A DNA stretch of 64,000 bases. Source: Frigoribacterium sp. CFBP 13712. Its GTDB lineage: Bacteria; Actinomycetota; Actinomycetes; Actinomycetales; Microbacteriaceae. Each line of letters starts with the position of its first letter. Positions within the stretch are counted from its first letter, which is position 1. Shown piece after piece: positions 25,886 to 34,916 of this stretch. A program made the position numbers and the translations under genes. The notes below the pieces were generated by a model, which worked only from the letters and a program-made list of their open reading frames with translations, was not told the origin of the DNA and did not search any database. The DNA is taken from the NCBI RefSeq assembly GCF_014842255.1, contig NZ_JACYVH010000004.1:34398-98397 (forward strand), written 5' to 3'.

Positions 25886-26922
25886 CCGTTGGTCTCGGCA
25901 GTCTGCGGCTCGAGGAGCGACTTGATCTCGGGGCTGTCCATGTTGTCGCGGTCGGCCACCGCGACGCCGGGGTCGAGGCTGGCCGGCGGGATGCGGCCCT
26001 GGGTCGCCATCGCGGCCTCGACGACTCCCTGGTAACCGAGGAACCACGGGTTCTGCACGACCAGGGCGTCGATGCTGCCGTCGGCTAGGGCCGCGTTCTC
26101 CGCCGGGTCGGAGTCGAACGCGACCACGGCGATGTCGTCGGCGGCGTCGTTGTCCTTGATGGCGGTGGCCGCGCCGACGCCCGAGCTGTTGTTGTCCGCG
26201 AAGACGCCCACGAGGTCCGAGTTCGCCGAGATCGCGTCGTTCACCTGTGAGGCGGCGGTGCCGATGTCGTTGTTGTTGTAGCTCTGCAGGCTGGAGTCGA
26301 TGTCGGGGCAGTCGGTCGCGAGGCCTGCGCGGAAGCCGGCGTCACGGTCCTGGTTGGCCTCGATGCCGGCGATGGGCGCCTCGACGAGGACCTTGCCGGT
26401 GGTGGTGCCCTGCTCGGTGAGCAGCTGGCACATGCGCTCACCGGCGGCCGTGCCGGCGAGGATGTTGTTCGTGCCGATGTGGCCCTCGATCTCGGCCGTG
26501 ACCTTCGTGTCCGCGGTGATGACCTTGATGCCCGCCTCGCGGGCGGTGTCGATCGAGGCGTTAAGGGCCTCGCTGGAGCTCGGGGCGATGAGGATCGCGT
26601 CGGCTCCGCGTGAGACGGAGTTCTCGACGAGCTGCACCTGGCCGGCGATGTCCGTCTCGGAGGTGGGGCCGAAGGTGTTCACCTCGATGCCGTAGTCGGC
26701 TGCCGCCGCCTCGGACCCGGCGAGGAGGGTCTGCCAGTAGGCGGAGTCGCTGGCGCGGATGATGACGTCGACCTTCACGCCGGCCGCCGCGCCTCCGTCC
26801 CCACCTCCGCTCGAGGCGGCTTCGGAGACCGTCGCCCGGCCGCCGACGACGCCGAGAACGAGGGCGACGAGGGCGATCGCCGCTACGAGGGACAGGGAGA
26901 AGACAGTTCTAGATCGCGCCAT
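25882..26922 (-). CDS. Sugar-binding protein of the CUT2 importer
   Basis: A 346-residue periplasmic-binding protein type 1 (RbsB-like). N-terminal signal/anchor helix at about residues 8-27 without a lipobox Cys, so it is secreted or membrane-anchored rather than a lipoprotein. Family segments include VENSVSRGADAILIAPSSS, VLVEAPIAGIEANQDRDAGF and VVAFDSDP. The ligand is not fixed; neighbours suggest a pentose or deoxysugar. About 120 bp separate it from the upstream isomerase. Confidence 0.9.
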   Translation of the reverse strand: MARSRTVFSLSLVAAIALVALVLGVVGGRATVSEAASSGGGDGGAAAGVKVDVIIRASDSAYWQTLLAGSEAAAADYGIEVNTFGPTSETDIAGQVQLVENSVSRGADAILIAPSSSEALNASIDTAREAGIKVITADTKVTAEIEGHIGTNNILAGTAAGERMCQLLTEQGTTTGKVLVEAPIAGIEANQDRDAGFRAGLATDCPDIDSSLQSYNNNDIGTAASQVNDAISANSDLVGVFADNNSSGVGAATAIKDNDAADDIAVVAFDSDPAENAALADGSIDALVVQNPWFLGYQGVVEAAMATQGRIPPASLDPGVAVADRDNMDSPEIKSLLEPQTAETNG

Positions 26923-27046
26923 TGCGTGTCCACCTAGGTGTGAGAAGGGTTCGGGTGTTCGTGTTCGAGGTGTTCTGGGAGGGGCCGGTGCCTCGCTCGA
27001 CGGGGACCGTCGCGGGCACCGGCCCGGGAGCCTGGTGGCTCGTGGG

Positions 27047-27994
27047 TCAGGCGGTGTGGCCTGCGGGGGTGATGCTCAGCAGCTGGTTGCGGAGGCGCTG
27101 TGAGGCGATGCCGTCGGCCTGGTCGATGACCGAGGTGATGTGGTCGACGCCGACGGCCTCGATCTTCGCGATGAGGAGCTCGACGGTGGCGCGGTTGGTC
27201 TCCGCCTCCTCCTGTGCGTCTTCGCGGATCGGGAAGGTGTCGAAGTAGATGACGCCGTCGTAGTCGTGGCGGAGCAGGTAGTACAGGAACTCGATCGTCT
27301 CGAAGGGGTGGATCGAGCCGATCATGAGCCCGTCGTCGTGGTCGTTGTTGCCGTCGTTGAGGTGGACGCCCCAGAGCTTGCCCTCGGCGAGGAGGAGCGC
27401 GGCACCGAAGCCGGGAGCGTCGCCAGCCATGAGCATGTGGGCGAAGTCGAGGGTCGCGCCGACGTTCGGCCGGTCGATGAGCTGGAGGACGTGCAGGGTC
27501 TGGCCGACGCTGCGGATGACGGAGTGGACGCGTTCCTCGTAGGGCTTGTACTCGATGCTGATGCGGACGTCGGGGCGGTAGTCGGCGAGCTCCTGGAAGG
27601 CCTCGACGATGCGGCCGAGGTCACGCGCGTAGTCCTTCTGGAACGTGTAGTCGAAGCCGTCGAAGCCGAGCCAGACCGTGACGAGGTCGCTGCCGCCGAG
27701 GGCCGCGGCGTCGATGCCCGCCTTCGTGAGCTCGATGGCCTCGCGGCGCACCGCCTCGTCGCGGTTGCTGTACTCGCCGTGGACGAAGTCCTTGCGGAAC
27801 CGCATGGCGACGCTGTTGAGGGTCAGTCCGAGCTCGTCGAGGAGGGGCTTCATGTCGGCGGGCTCGATGCCGACGAAGTGCTCGGGGTAGTTGAGGTCGA
27901 CGTAGTCGATGCCCTTCGTCGCGCTGATGCGACGGAGGGCTGCGGCGGTGTCTCCACCGGCGATGAACGAGTTAAGGCGCGTGGCGAACTTCAT
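27047..27994 (-). CDS. Sugar phosphate isomerase/epimerase, AP-endonuclease-2-like TIM barrel
   Basis: A 315-residue TIM barrel of the xylose-isomerase-like superfamily. Metal-binding Glu/Asp/His residues appear in SIEYKPYEER, GATLDFAHML, WGVHLNDGNND and YFDTFP. It should interconvert a ketose or its phosphate, as expected with the coupled importer, mutarotase and kinase. ATG 27994 starts the conserved fold (MKFATRLNSF); ATG 28015 is an alternative. First gene of the minus-strand operon, divergent from the kinase. Confidence 0.88.
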   Translation of the reverse strand: MKFATRLNSFIAGGDTAAALRRISATKGIDYVDLNYPEHFVGIEPADMKPLLDELGLTLNSVAMRFRKDFVHGEYSNRDEAVRREAIELTKAGIDAAALGGSDLVTVWLGFDGFDYTFQKDYARDLGRIVEAFQELADYRPDVRISIEYKPYEERVHSVIRSVGQTLHVLQLIDRPNVGATLDFAHMLMAGDAPGFGAALLLAEGKLWGVHLNDGNNDHDDGLMIGSIHPFETIEFLYYLLRHDYDGVIYFDTFPIREDAQEEAETNRATVELLIAKIEAVGVDHITSVIDQADGIASQRLRNQLLSITPAGHTA

Positions 27995-28023
27995 GAGGGA
28001 GACCGTACGGAGCATGATCACTA

Positions 28024-28039
28024 TTGTCAAGCGTTGTCA
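28024..28039. promoter_or_regulatory. TTGTC-type repeat, candidate DeoR site 1
   Basis: TTGTCA-AGCG-TTGTCA is a direct repeat just upstream of the isomerase start, sharing TTGTCA with the dyad at 28104. It lies where a repressor would block the minus-strand promoter. Confidence 0.45.
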
Positions 28040-28103
28040 TTTTTGGTCAACCGCGATCGCCCAGCAGGCGTTGTTCAGTCCGTATATTCAACTCTCGGTG
28101 CTT

Positions 28104-28118
28104 TGACAACGATTGTCA
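28104..28118. promoter_or_regulatory. Perfect dyad, candidate DeoR operator
   Basis: TGACAA-CGA-TTGTCA is a perfect inverted repeat in the divergent promoter region between isomerase and kinase. The DeoR-type regulator encoded in the same cluster (29084) is the natural candidate. Confidence 0.6.
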
Positions 28119-28179
28119 CGCTCGCCTAATGTCAAGCCAGGCGACGCTGTGTCGTCGGCACAATGGAGTGGAGAACGGC

Positions 28180-29136
28180 ATGACGGCGAACGCCATCGTG
28201 GTTATCGGGAGCATCAACTACGACCTGATCGTCAGTCAGGATCGACTCCCCCGCCGCGGTGAGACGCTCGTGTCGACCGGCTTCCGCAGCGACTTCGGCG
28301 GCAAGGGCGCGAACCAGGCGGTCCAGGCGGCGCGACTCGGCGCCCGAGTCCAGTTCGTGGGTGCGGTGGGCGCGGACCACTACGGGGCGATGTGTCGCGC
28401 GAACTTGGAGCGCGAGGGCGTCGAGTGCCGTCTGCGCCCGACGGACGCGGTGAGCGGCCTGGGACTCGTGAACGTCGTGGGCGACGGGGAGGTGCACGCG
28501 ACGATCGTCGAGGGCGCCAACGCCGTCGTGACCGGTGACTGGGTCGACGCCGCCGCCGACCTCGTCACCTCCGCCGCGGTCGTCGTGCTGCAGAACGAGG
28601 TACCGGCCTCGGCGAACGACCGCGCGATTGTCCTGGCGGCAGCAGCTGGCGTGCCAGTCATCTACAACGCGGCACCAGCCAGGCCCGTGCCGCTCGCGAC
28701 GACCCGCGCCTGCACGTGGTTCGTGGTGAACGAGGACGAGGCCGCCGAGTACCTGGGGCACGCCCTCGGCGACGTCGCCGACGACGACGCCATGCGTGCA
28801 GTCATCGAGGAGCTGACGTCCTTCTGCGCGAACGTCGTCCTGACCCTGGGCAGTCACGGCTGCTATGTTTCTGCAGATCGGCGAGTGGAGTTCGTCGGGG
28901 CCGTGGAGGCCCGGGCGGTCGACACGACAGGCGCAGGTGACTCCTTCATCGGCGCGTTCGCCACGGCGATCGCTGACGGGGTCGACCCGTTCCAGGCGTC
29001 CCAGACGGCGGCCCTGGTCGCCTCGATCACGGTGGCGGGGATGGGTGCCCAGTCCAGCATGCCGACACGGGAGGAACTCGACCATGAAGTCGTTCGCGAG
29101 ACACCAGCTGATCCTCGACCGGGTCGCGCTGGGTGA
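28180..29136 (+). CDS. PfkB/ribokinase-family sugar kinase
   Basis: A 318-residue kinase phosphorylating the imported sugar or its isomer. PfkB motif 1 is FGGKGANQAVQAARLG and motif 2, with the catalytic Asp, is DTTGAGDSFIGAF. GSINYD near the N-terminus contributes to substrate binding as in ribokinase. ATG 28180 is preceded by GGAG; upstream codons read through the operator region and are not coding. Its 3' end overlaps the DeoR gene by 53 bp. Confidence 0.92.
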   Translation: MTANAIVVIGSINYDLIVSQDRLPRRGETLVSTGFRSDFGGKGANQAVQAARLGARVQFVGAVGADHYGAMCRANLEREGVECRLRPTDAVSGLGLVNVVGDGEVHATIVEGANAVVTGDWVDAAADLVTSAAVVVLQNEVPASANDRAIVLAAAAGVPVIYNAAPARPVPLATTRACTWFVVNEDEAAEYLGHALGDVADDDAMRAVIEELTSFCANVVLTLGSHGCYVSADRRVEFVGAVEARAVDTTGAGDSFIGAFATAIADGVDPFQASQTAALVASITVAGMGAQSSMPTREELDHEVVRETPADPRPGRAG

Positions 29137-29839
29137 CTCGATCCTCATCGACGACCTCGTCACCGCGACGGGCGCGTCCCCCTCGACCGTGCGCCGCGAC
29201 ATCCGCGAGCTCGAGCGCTCCGGCCAGGTCGTCAGCCTGCGCGGGGGCGCCATCCGTGCCGAGGAACGCGCGGCGGAGCTGCCGGCGGCCCTGAAGTCGC
29301 AGATCAACCGCGACGAGAAGGTCGCCATCGCCCGCGCCGCCGCCGCGATGGTCGTCGAGGGCGAGACGATCTACGTCGACTCCGGCACGTCGCTGACCGA
29401 GTTCATGATCGCGCTCCCCAACATCGGTGTCCACGTCATCACGTCGAACACCCAGGTTCTCGGGATGGTGCCGCGCCCCAGGGTCACCGTCACGGCGCTC
29501 GGGGGCGACTACCTCCCCGACATCGGCTCCGTGGCCGGCACGATGACCGACCGCCAGCTCGAGGATCTCTACTTCGACCGTGCGTTCATCGGCGTCACCG
29601 GCATCGACGTCGCTGCGGGCGTCACCACCTTCGACATCCGAGAGGCCAACAAGAAGCGCATCGTGCAAGCGCACAGCCGCGAGACCGTCGTGCTCGCCGA
29701 CAGCAGCAAGTTCGACGTCGTCTCGCTCTGTCGCTCGTTCAGCTTGTCGGTGTGCACGGTGGTCAGCGATCTCCGCGCGCCGGTTCTCGAGGCAGCGAGG
29801 TCGTTCGTGGTCGCACCGGTCAGGGACGTCGGGGCCTGA
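29084..29839 (+). CDS. DeoR-family sugar regulator
   Basis: A 251-residue repressor. N-terminal winged helix-turn-helix (SILIDDLVTATGASPSTVRRDIRELERSGQV, written here as segments around residues 18-48) and a DeoR C-terminal sensor domain (IYVDSGTS, YFDRAFIGVTGID, VVLADSSKF) that binds a phosphorylated sugar. SD GAGGAA precedes the ATG inside the kinase gene, so the two are co-expressed. It probably controls the divergent operons through the TTGTCA sites. Confidence 0.92.
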   Translation: MKSFARHQLILDRVALGDSILIDDLVTATGASPSTVRRDIRELERSGQVVSLRGGAIRAEERAAELPAALKSQINRDEKVAIARAAAAMVVEGETIYVDSGTSLTEFMIALPNIGVHVITSNTQVLGMVPRPRVTVTALGGDYLPDIGSVAGTMTDRQLEDLYFDRAFIGVTGIDVAAGVTTFDIREANKKRIVQAHSRETVVLADSSKFDVVSLCRSFSLSVCTVVSDLRAPVLEAARSFVVAPVRDVGA

Positions 29840-29873
29840 CCCCGAGCGTGTGGGATCGGCTCCGTCGTGGTCA

Positions 29874-30150
29874 TCAGGTCTGCCGACGTCTCGCCATCAC
29901 AGCGCGCTGCAGGAGAACGAAGACCAGGAGTATCCCACCGGTGATGATGGTGGTCGCCTCGGGCGGGATGCCTCCGTCTCGCGTGATGAGCACGTTCATG
30001 AGGCCGAGCACGAGCGCTCCCACAACGGACCCGAGCACGAAGCCGACGCCGCCGGTGAGGAGGGTGCCGCCGATCACCGTGGCGGCGATCGAGTCGAGCT
30101 CCCAGCCGATGCCCGTGATGTTCTGCGCGCTCCCGAGTCGGGCTGTGTCA
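29874..30150 (-). pseudogene. C-terminal fragment of an RbsC/YtfT-type permease
   Basis: About 90 codons (TARLGSAQNITGIGWELD ... IGGTLLTGG ... TRDGGIPP ... LLQRAVMARRRQT) match the last two or three helices of a CUT2 permease, closest in pattern to YtfT/YjfF. The first 250 residues are missing: the frame meets LacI coding sequence at about 30145-30152. A start inside the fragment (30077) would give only a two-helix peptide. Confidence 0.8.
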
Positions 30151-30835
30151 CGATGGGCCGCTCGTGCATGCCCCAGGCCCGGGTGCGCGTATGGAAGGCA
30201 CGCTCGCGAGCGCGTGCGTCGAACCAGTCGAGTGGCCCTGAGAGATGGAGGACGTCGCGGTGACCCAGCGACGCGAGGTGATCGACGGCCAGCTTCGTGC
30301 CGGCAGCCTGGTCGACGGAGACCGTGAGGAAGGCCGGGTCCTTCTCGGCCTTGACGACCAGGGTCGGCAGCCCCGTCGTGATGGTCCGGAGCACGGCCAC
30401 GGACGACGAGCGCGGAGCGACCACGCAGAGTGCGTCGATGCCCTGGCCTGTGAGGTGGCGCACGGCCTCCTCGGGCGTCGCCGAGTCGTCGCGGAGCGCG
30501 AACGACGCCACGGAGTACCCGCCGTCGCGTGCCGATCGCTCGATGGCCCGCAGGATGCTCGACGGACCGAACTCGACGGCGCTCTCGATCAGCACGCCGA
30601 TCCGGAGGGCTCGCTGGGTCACGAGCTCGCGCGCGGCGCTGTTGGGCCGGAAGTCGAGCTCGGCGACGACCTCGAGCACGCGCTGGCGCGTGGACTCCTT
30701 GACCTGCGGGTGACCATTGAGTACGCGGGACACGGTCATGTGCGACACACCGGCACGCTCTGCCACCTCGCGAAGACCGAGACGTTCACCGCCGCCTCTG
30801 ACGCTCACCCGGACTCCATCCTGCACGCTTCGCAA
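30146..30835 (-). pseudogene. LacI-family regulator, 3'-truncated
   Basis: The N-terminal two thirds of a LacI repressor: HTH LREVAERAGVSHMTVSRVLNG, hinge RPNSAARELV, and ligand domain to DHLASLGHRDVLHLSG and ERPIVT. From about 30150 the frame enters the permease fragment and reads nonsense (PDSGARRTSRAS) to a stop at 30074. The DNA-binding domain is intact, so a truncated protein could still bind DNA, but the core is incomplete and it is probably dead. Confidence 0.8.
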
Positions 30836-30954
30836 CGCAGCTCGGCGTCATCTGCGCCGGCGTGGAGGTTCTGGATGGCGCCCGTCCATCTTAGGCGGGG
30901 CCCTTCACCGACAACGGGACATCGATCCGGTCGTGGAGGCACAGATCGCGCAGG

Positions 30955-32976
30955 TCAGTAGGAGATGTCAGGGAGCAGCAGGCCACCGGTGACGGCGGCG
31001 TACCCGAGCCCCGTGAACGCGAGGACCAGCAGCGCCTGACCGGCGACGGCGACGAGCTTCCGGAGGCGTGGAGGCGCTCCGCCCCCGGCGACCCGCTGAG
31101 CAGGCGCGCGCCTGACCCGCCCGACGAGTACGACCACCGCAGGCAGCACCCCGGCCACGGCGACGGCCGTCAGGACCTGCGCCGTCCGCAGCACGAACGC
31201 AGCGGGCGGTCCGGCGTCGCTGAGGAGGGCGGACGCGACCGTGGCCCAGAGCACGCCGGCGACCACGAGGGCCAGCAGGGCGACGGCGACCCCGACTCGA
31301 CCGATCGTCTCCGCACGCGACTCGACGGACCCCGTCACGCACCTCCCGGACCAGATCCGGCGTCCCGCTGCGACGATGGTGCCCAGCAGAGTCAGCACCA
31401 GCACGGCCAGCGACGCGACGAGGACGAGGGGCAGCACCTGCCGCGTCGCCGGCATCGGCTGCAGGGTGAACGCCGGGTTCAGCCCGACGGCCTGGACGGC
31501 ACTGTCGACCTGGTCGACGGCGACCCTGCGGTCGCCGTCGATCTCCTGCCAGACCCACGGCTCGACCTCCACCAGCTCGACCGGCGCCCCCGACGTGTCC
31601 GTGAGGGCCGAGATCAGGACGGAGTCGCCGGTACCTCGGGAGATGTCTACAGGTGACAGGGCGTAGAAGAGCCGGACGAAGGTCGACTCCGCACGCCTGG
31701 ACACCTGGTAGCTGCCCACCAGGGCGTCCGCATGGTCGCCGGCGGTCGCCGTGGCCGTCACGGCCGTCGCCTCCGCAGCGTCGGAGGGGAACCACCGGTC
31801 GGCGAAGCCGTCCACGAGGGCGTCCCGCACGGCAGTCGTGGCGTCGCCCCGAGCGCCCGTGCTGTTGAGGGAGACGTAGATGCCCGCGTCGTCGTCGGGC
31901 CAGAGGTCCATCTGGGCGTGGAAGGCCGTGAGGTCACCGCCGTGCCCGAGGACCCGGCGACCGTTCCGGTCCTCCTCGAAGAGGCCGAGCGTCATGCGAG
32001 GCCCCGCAGCGAGACCGCCCAGGTCGTCACGCCCGAGCGCGGGGGCGTGCATCTCCGTCAGGGTCTCGGGCTTCAGCATCCCGTCCGCGTGTCCGAGCTG
32101 GGCGAGCATGAAGGCGCTCATGTCCGACGCCGTCGCCGAGATCGCACCGGCCGGTGCCGGCGAGACGATCTCGAAGGGCACAGCTGCTGCCCCGGCTGCA
32201 TCCCAGCCCCCCGAGACCAGGGCCGCGTCGTCGGCGGTCAGGGGCTGGTCGAGCGTCGCGGTCGTCATGCCGGCCGGGTCGAAGACCCGCTCCTGCACGA
32301 GATCGGACCACGGACGCCCCGTGGCCTGTTCTGCGACGTACGCCGCGACTCCGTTCGACCAGTTCGAGTAGGCAGGCGTCGTGCCGGGCTCGTAGATCTG
32401 CTCGGGCGGCTCGACGGACACGGCGTCCCGCAGCGTCGTCGGGCCCTCCCCCGGCCCCGCGATGACCCCGGCCAACTCGTCCTCGAAGCCCGCGGTGTGG
32501 CTCAGCAGATGTCGGAGGGTGACCGGACGGTCGAAGGCCCTGGGCAGTGTGACGTCGAGGCGGTCCTGGACGGGGTCGTCGAGGTCGAGGACGCCCTCCT
32601 CGACGAGCGACATGACGACGGTCGCCGTGATGACCTTCGAGATCGACCCGATCCGGAAGAGCGTCCGGTCGGGGTCGACGGGACGTCGGTCCGCCCGCTC
32701 GTCACCGAGGTCGGACCAGCCCCAGCCCCGTTCGGTGACGACCTCGCCGTCGGCGACGATCGAGACGGTCGCGCCGACGATGCCCTCCCTCTCCAGGGCT
32801 GCCGGGACGAACCCGTCGAGCCAGGCATCCGCCTCGGCGGTCGTCAGCTCGGAGGCGCCTCCCCCGAGGCCCGGGACGACGGAGGCGCGAGGCGCGGTGG
32901 CGCAGGATGCCACGAGCAGGCAGGCCAGCAGCGTCGAGACCACGCCTCCTGCGGTCCTGAGGCGGGCGTTCGTCAC
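30955..32976 (-). CDS. Lipoprotein serine hydrolase (class C beta-lactamase fold) with membrane tail
   Basis: A 673-residue protein. A lipobox (VASC, residue ~26) anchors it outside. Residues about 50-390 are a class C beta-lactamase/D-peptidase-type domain with SxxK (SISK), YxN (YSN) and HGG. A middle region of about 130 residues follows, then about four C-terminal helices. GTG 32976 is chosen because AGGAGA lies eight bases upstream. Such proteins are usually peptidases or esterases rather than resistance enzymes. No linked partner. About 135 bp without a gene separate it from the next gene upstream. Confidence 0.88.
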   Translation of the reverse strand: MTNARLRTAGGVVSTLLACLLVASCATAPRASVVPGLGGGASELTTAEADAWLDGFVPAALEREGIVGATVSIVADGEVVTERGWGWSDLGDERADRRPVDPDRTLFRIGSISKVITATVVMSLVEEGVLDLDDPVQDRLDVTLPRAFDRPVTLRHLLSHTAGFEDELAGVIAGPGEGPTTLRDAVSVEPPEQIYEPGTTPAYSNWSNGVAAYVAEQATGRPWSDLVQERVFDPAGMTTATLDQPLTADDAALVSGGWDAAGAAAVPFEIVSPAPAGAISATASDMSAFMLAQLGHADGMLKPETLTEMHAPALGRDDLGGLAAGPRMTLGLFEEDRNGRRVLGHGGDLTAFHAQMDLWPDDDAGIYVSLNSTGARGDATTAVRDALVDGFADRWFPSDAAEATAVTATATAGDHADALVGSYQVSRRAESTFVRLFYALSPVDISRGTGDSVLISALTDTSGAPVELVEVEPWVWQEIDGDRRVAVDQVDSAVQAVGLNPAFTLQPMPATRQVLPLVLVASLAVLVLTLLGTIVAAGRRIWSGRCVTGSVESRAETIGRVGVAVALLALVVAGVLWATVASALLSDAGPPAAFVLRTAQVLTAVAVAGVLPAVVVLVGRVRRAPAQRVAGGGAPPRLRKLVAVAGQALLVLAFTGLGYAAVTGGLLLPDISY

Positions 32977-33112
32977 GGGCGTTCTCCTGGGGCGCGAGCG
33001 AGGGCGGACCGGGCGTCGCACCTCGACGACCATATCGGTCCGCGACGAAACCTCACATGCTGGCTCGTGGTCGTCTGGCCGTGCTGGTCGCGTGCGCGAT
33101 CTCGAGTCGTTT

Positions 33113-33859
33113 CTAGTTGTAGATGTAGGGATCGTCGGGCTGGGCGGCGTTCCTCACGGAGTCAGCCGTCACGGCGATGCCTTGAGCACTGCTCGTGCTG
33201 GCGTTCACGGCGAACTCGCCCTCGAGGTCGATCCACTCGTCGGCGTCGTAGGTGTCGTCCCAGTTGGGCATGTAGACGGGGACGCCGACGGCTTGGGCGT
33301 CGATGGCGCAGTGGCTGATGTAGAACCGCGACACGTAGAACACGTTGCCGGGGTCGTCTCCGTCGGGGGTGATGAACCCCGTGGCCTGAACGGTTTTGCC
33401 TTCGTAGAAGCCGATGTCGCTGGTCTGCCTGAGGAGGGATGCCCAGTCGAGTAGTGAGAGGTTCGCGGTCGAGGCGTCGGGTTCGGATTGCTCGTCGAGG
33501 GTCGTGGTGTCCCCGAGCGGGGCTGTGCTGTTGACGTCGCGCTGCGCCGCCGTGGCGGAGGTCAAGGTCGCCGGCGGCAGGAGGACCATCGCTGCGGTCA
33601 CGAGTGCCGCGACCGTGCCGCCGATGCCTGCAGTGACGCGGCCGAGCGTCCGCGGCCGCGCCTCGGCGTGGTGATGGACGGTGACGCGCATGGCGCTGAC
33701 GAGGACGGCGGCGAGGCCGAGGGTCGACATGACGACCGCGAAGATCGCGTGCTTGGGGGCGACGTAGAGCTCGAGCTGTCCGGTGGCGGCGAGCCACAGG
33801 GTCGAGACGGACATGACGCCGATGAGGGCGAGGCCTTGGTAGCGCTTGAGGTCAGGCAT
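33113..33859 (-). CDS. TIGR03943-family permease partner protein
   Basis: A 248-residue protein with three or four N-terminal helices, a His/Met-containing loop (RVTVHHHAEARP) and an extracytoplasmic C-terminal domain with FYEGKTVQATGFI, FYISHCAIDAQAVGVPVY and EWIDLEGEF. These match the TIGR03943 family (YcgQ), always found beside a DUF318-type permease, as here with an 8-bp overlap. Substrate unknown; metal linkage comes from the CmtR/CDF genes of the unit. Confidence 0.85.
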   Translation of the reverse strand: MPDLKRYQGLALIGVMSVSTLWLAATGQLELYVAPKHAIFAVVMSTLGLAAVLVSAMRVTVHHHAEARPRTLGRVTAGIGGTVAALVTAAMVLLPPATLTSATAAQRDVNSTAPLGDTTTLDEQSEPDASTANLSLLDWASLLRQTSDIGFYEGKTVQATGFITPDGDDPGNVFYVSRFYISHCAIDAQAVGVPVYMPNWDDTYDADEWIDLEGEFAVNASTSSAQGIAVTADSVRNAAQPDDPYIYN

Positions 33860-34883
33860 GGAAATTCACCATGAATCCGATCGTGGCGCTCATGAGAGCG
33901 ACGACTGTCGTGATCTGGACGAGGGTCGTGGTCGTGAAGGTGGTCCGCATCATGGCGAGCATCTTGATGTCGACGATGGGGCCGAACAGCAGGAACGCGA
34001 CGATCCCACCGGGCATGAACGTCGAGGCGAACGGGAGGATGAAGAACGCGTCGATGTTCGAGCAGATCGAGATGACGAACGCGAGGGCCATCAGCGCCAG
34101 AACCGACCAGACGGGGTTGCTGCCGAGCGTCACCAGCACGGAGCGGGGAACGGCGACCTGGACGAGGCCGGCGATGAATGCTCCGAGGACCAGGGCCGGC
34201 ATCACGGCGGCTGCTTCGCGGGCGAAGAGGTCCCGGCTCTCCTGCCAGCGGGATCCGCTGTGGTCGTGATCGTCCGTGGCGGGGAGGGCGCACTCCGCGG
34301 CGAACTTCTCCGTGAGCAGCTTCTCGGGGGTCGGGTGCTGGCTGAACAGCCAGCCGACGAGGTTCGCGATCAGGAACCCACCGACGATCCGGGAGACCAG
34401 GATGCCGTCGGTGAAGCCGAACACCTGGTAGGTGGTGAGGATCGTGACCGGGTTCACGATCGGCGCGGCGACGAGGAACGTCATGGCCTCCGGGACCGAG
34501 AACCCCTTCGCGATGAGGCCGCGCGAGAGGGGCACGTTGCCGCACTCGCAGACGGGCAGGAGCACACCGAGGACGGAGATCACGACCCGCCGGGCTGCCG
34601 TGTTCCGAGGAAGGACCTTCACGATCCACCGGTCGGGGATCCAGACCTGCACGAGGACAGAGATGAGGAGGCCGAGGATCACGAACCCGAGGGACTCGAT
34701 CATCACGCTGACGGTCAGGGTGATGAGGTCCTGTGTGGCGTTGGGCAGGTCGACGAGGGCGATGTCTCCCGTGAGCGTGCGGACGAGGAACACTGCAGCG
34801 AGCACGCCGGCAGCGACGAGGAGCCCGATGCGCTGAGCACGGCGGGCGACCTTGGGCCGTGTCCGTGTGAGCAGGTTGGTCAT
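33852..34883 (-). CDS. DUF318/UPF0718 permease
   Basis: A 343-residue membrane protein with about eight helices. Conserved segments PVCECGNVPLSRGLIAKG and FLVAAPIVNPVTILTTY are the duplicated permease motifs of this family (YraQ/YcgR). A His/Asp loop (TDDHDHSGS) lies in the middle. Co-occurs with the TIGR03943 protein. Believed to transport an ion or small molecule; not characterised. The Cys pair in CECGN is notable in a metal-linked operon. Confidence 0.85.
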   Translation of the reverse strand: MTNLLTRTRPKVARRAQRIGLLVAAGVLAAVFLVRTLTGDIALVDLPNATQDLITLTVSVMIESLGFVILGLLISVLVQVWIPDRWIVKVLPRNTAARRVVISVLGVLLPVCECGNVPLSRGLIAKGFSVPEAMTFLVAAPIVNPVTILTTYQVFGFTDGILVSRIVGGFLIANLVGWLFSQHPTPEKLLTEKFAAECALPATDDHDHSGSRWQESRDLFAREAAAVMPALVLGAFIAGLVQVAVPRSVLVTLGSNPVWSVLALMALAFVISICSNIDAFFILPFASTFMPGGIVAFLLFGPIVDIKMLAMMRTTFTTTTLVQITTVVALMSATIGFMVNFHA

Positions 34884-34916
34884 GGGCCAGCCTCCTCTGT
34901 ACCGGGCGCCGCGCCG

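Noticed and set aside
30955..32976. Beta-lactam resistance gene
   Set aside because: Class C fold motifs are present, but the long membrane tail and lipoprotein anchor match peptidase/esterase relatives; resistance is unsupported.
33100..33125. A TTCTAGTTGTAGA sequence resembling the metal dyad
   Set aside because: It overlaps the stop of the TIGR03943 gene, has wrong arm spacing, and faces no promoter.
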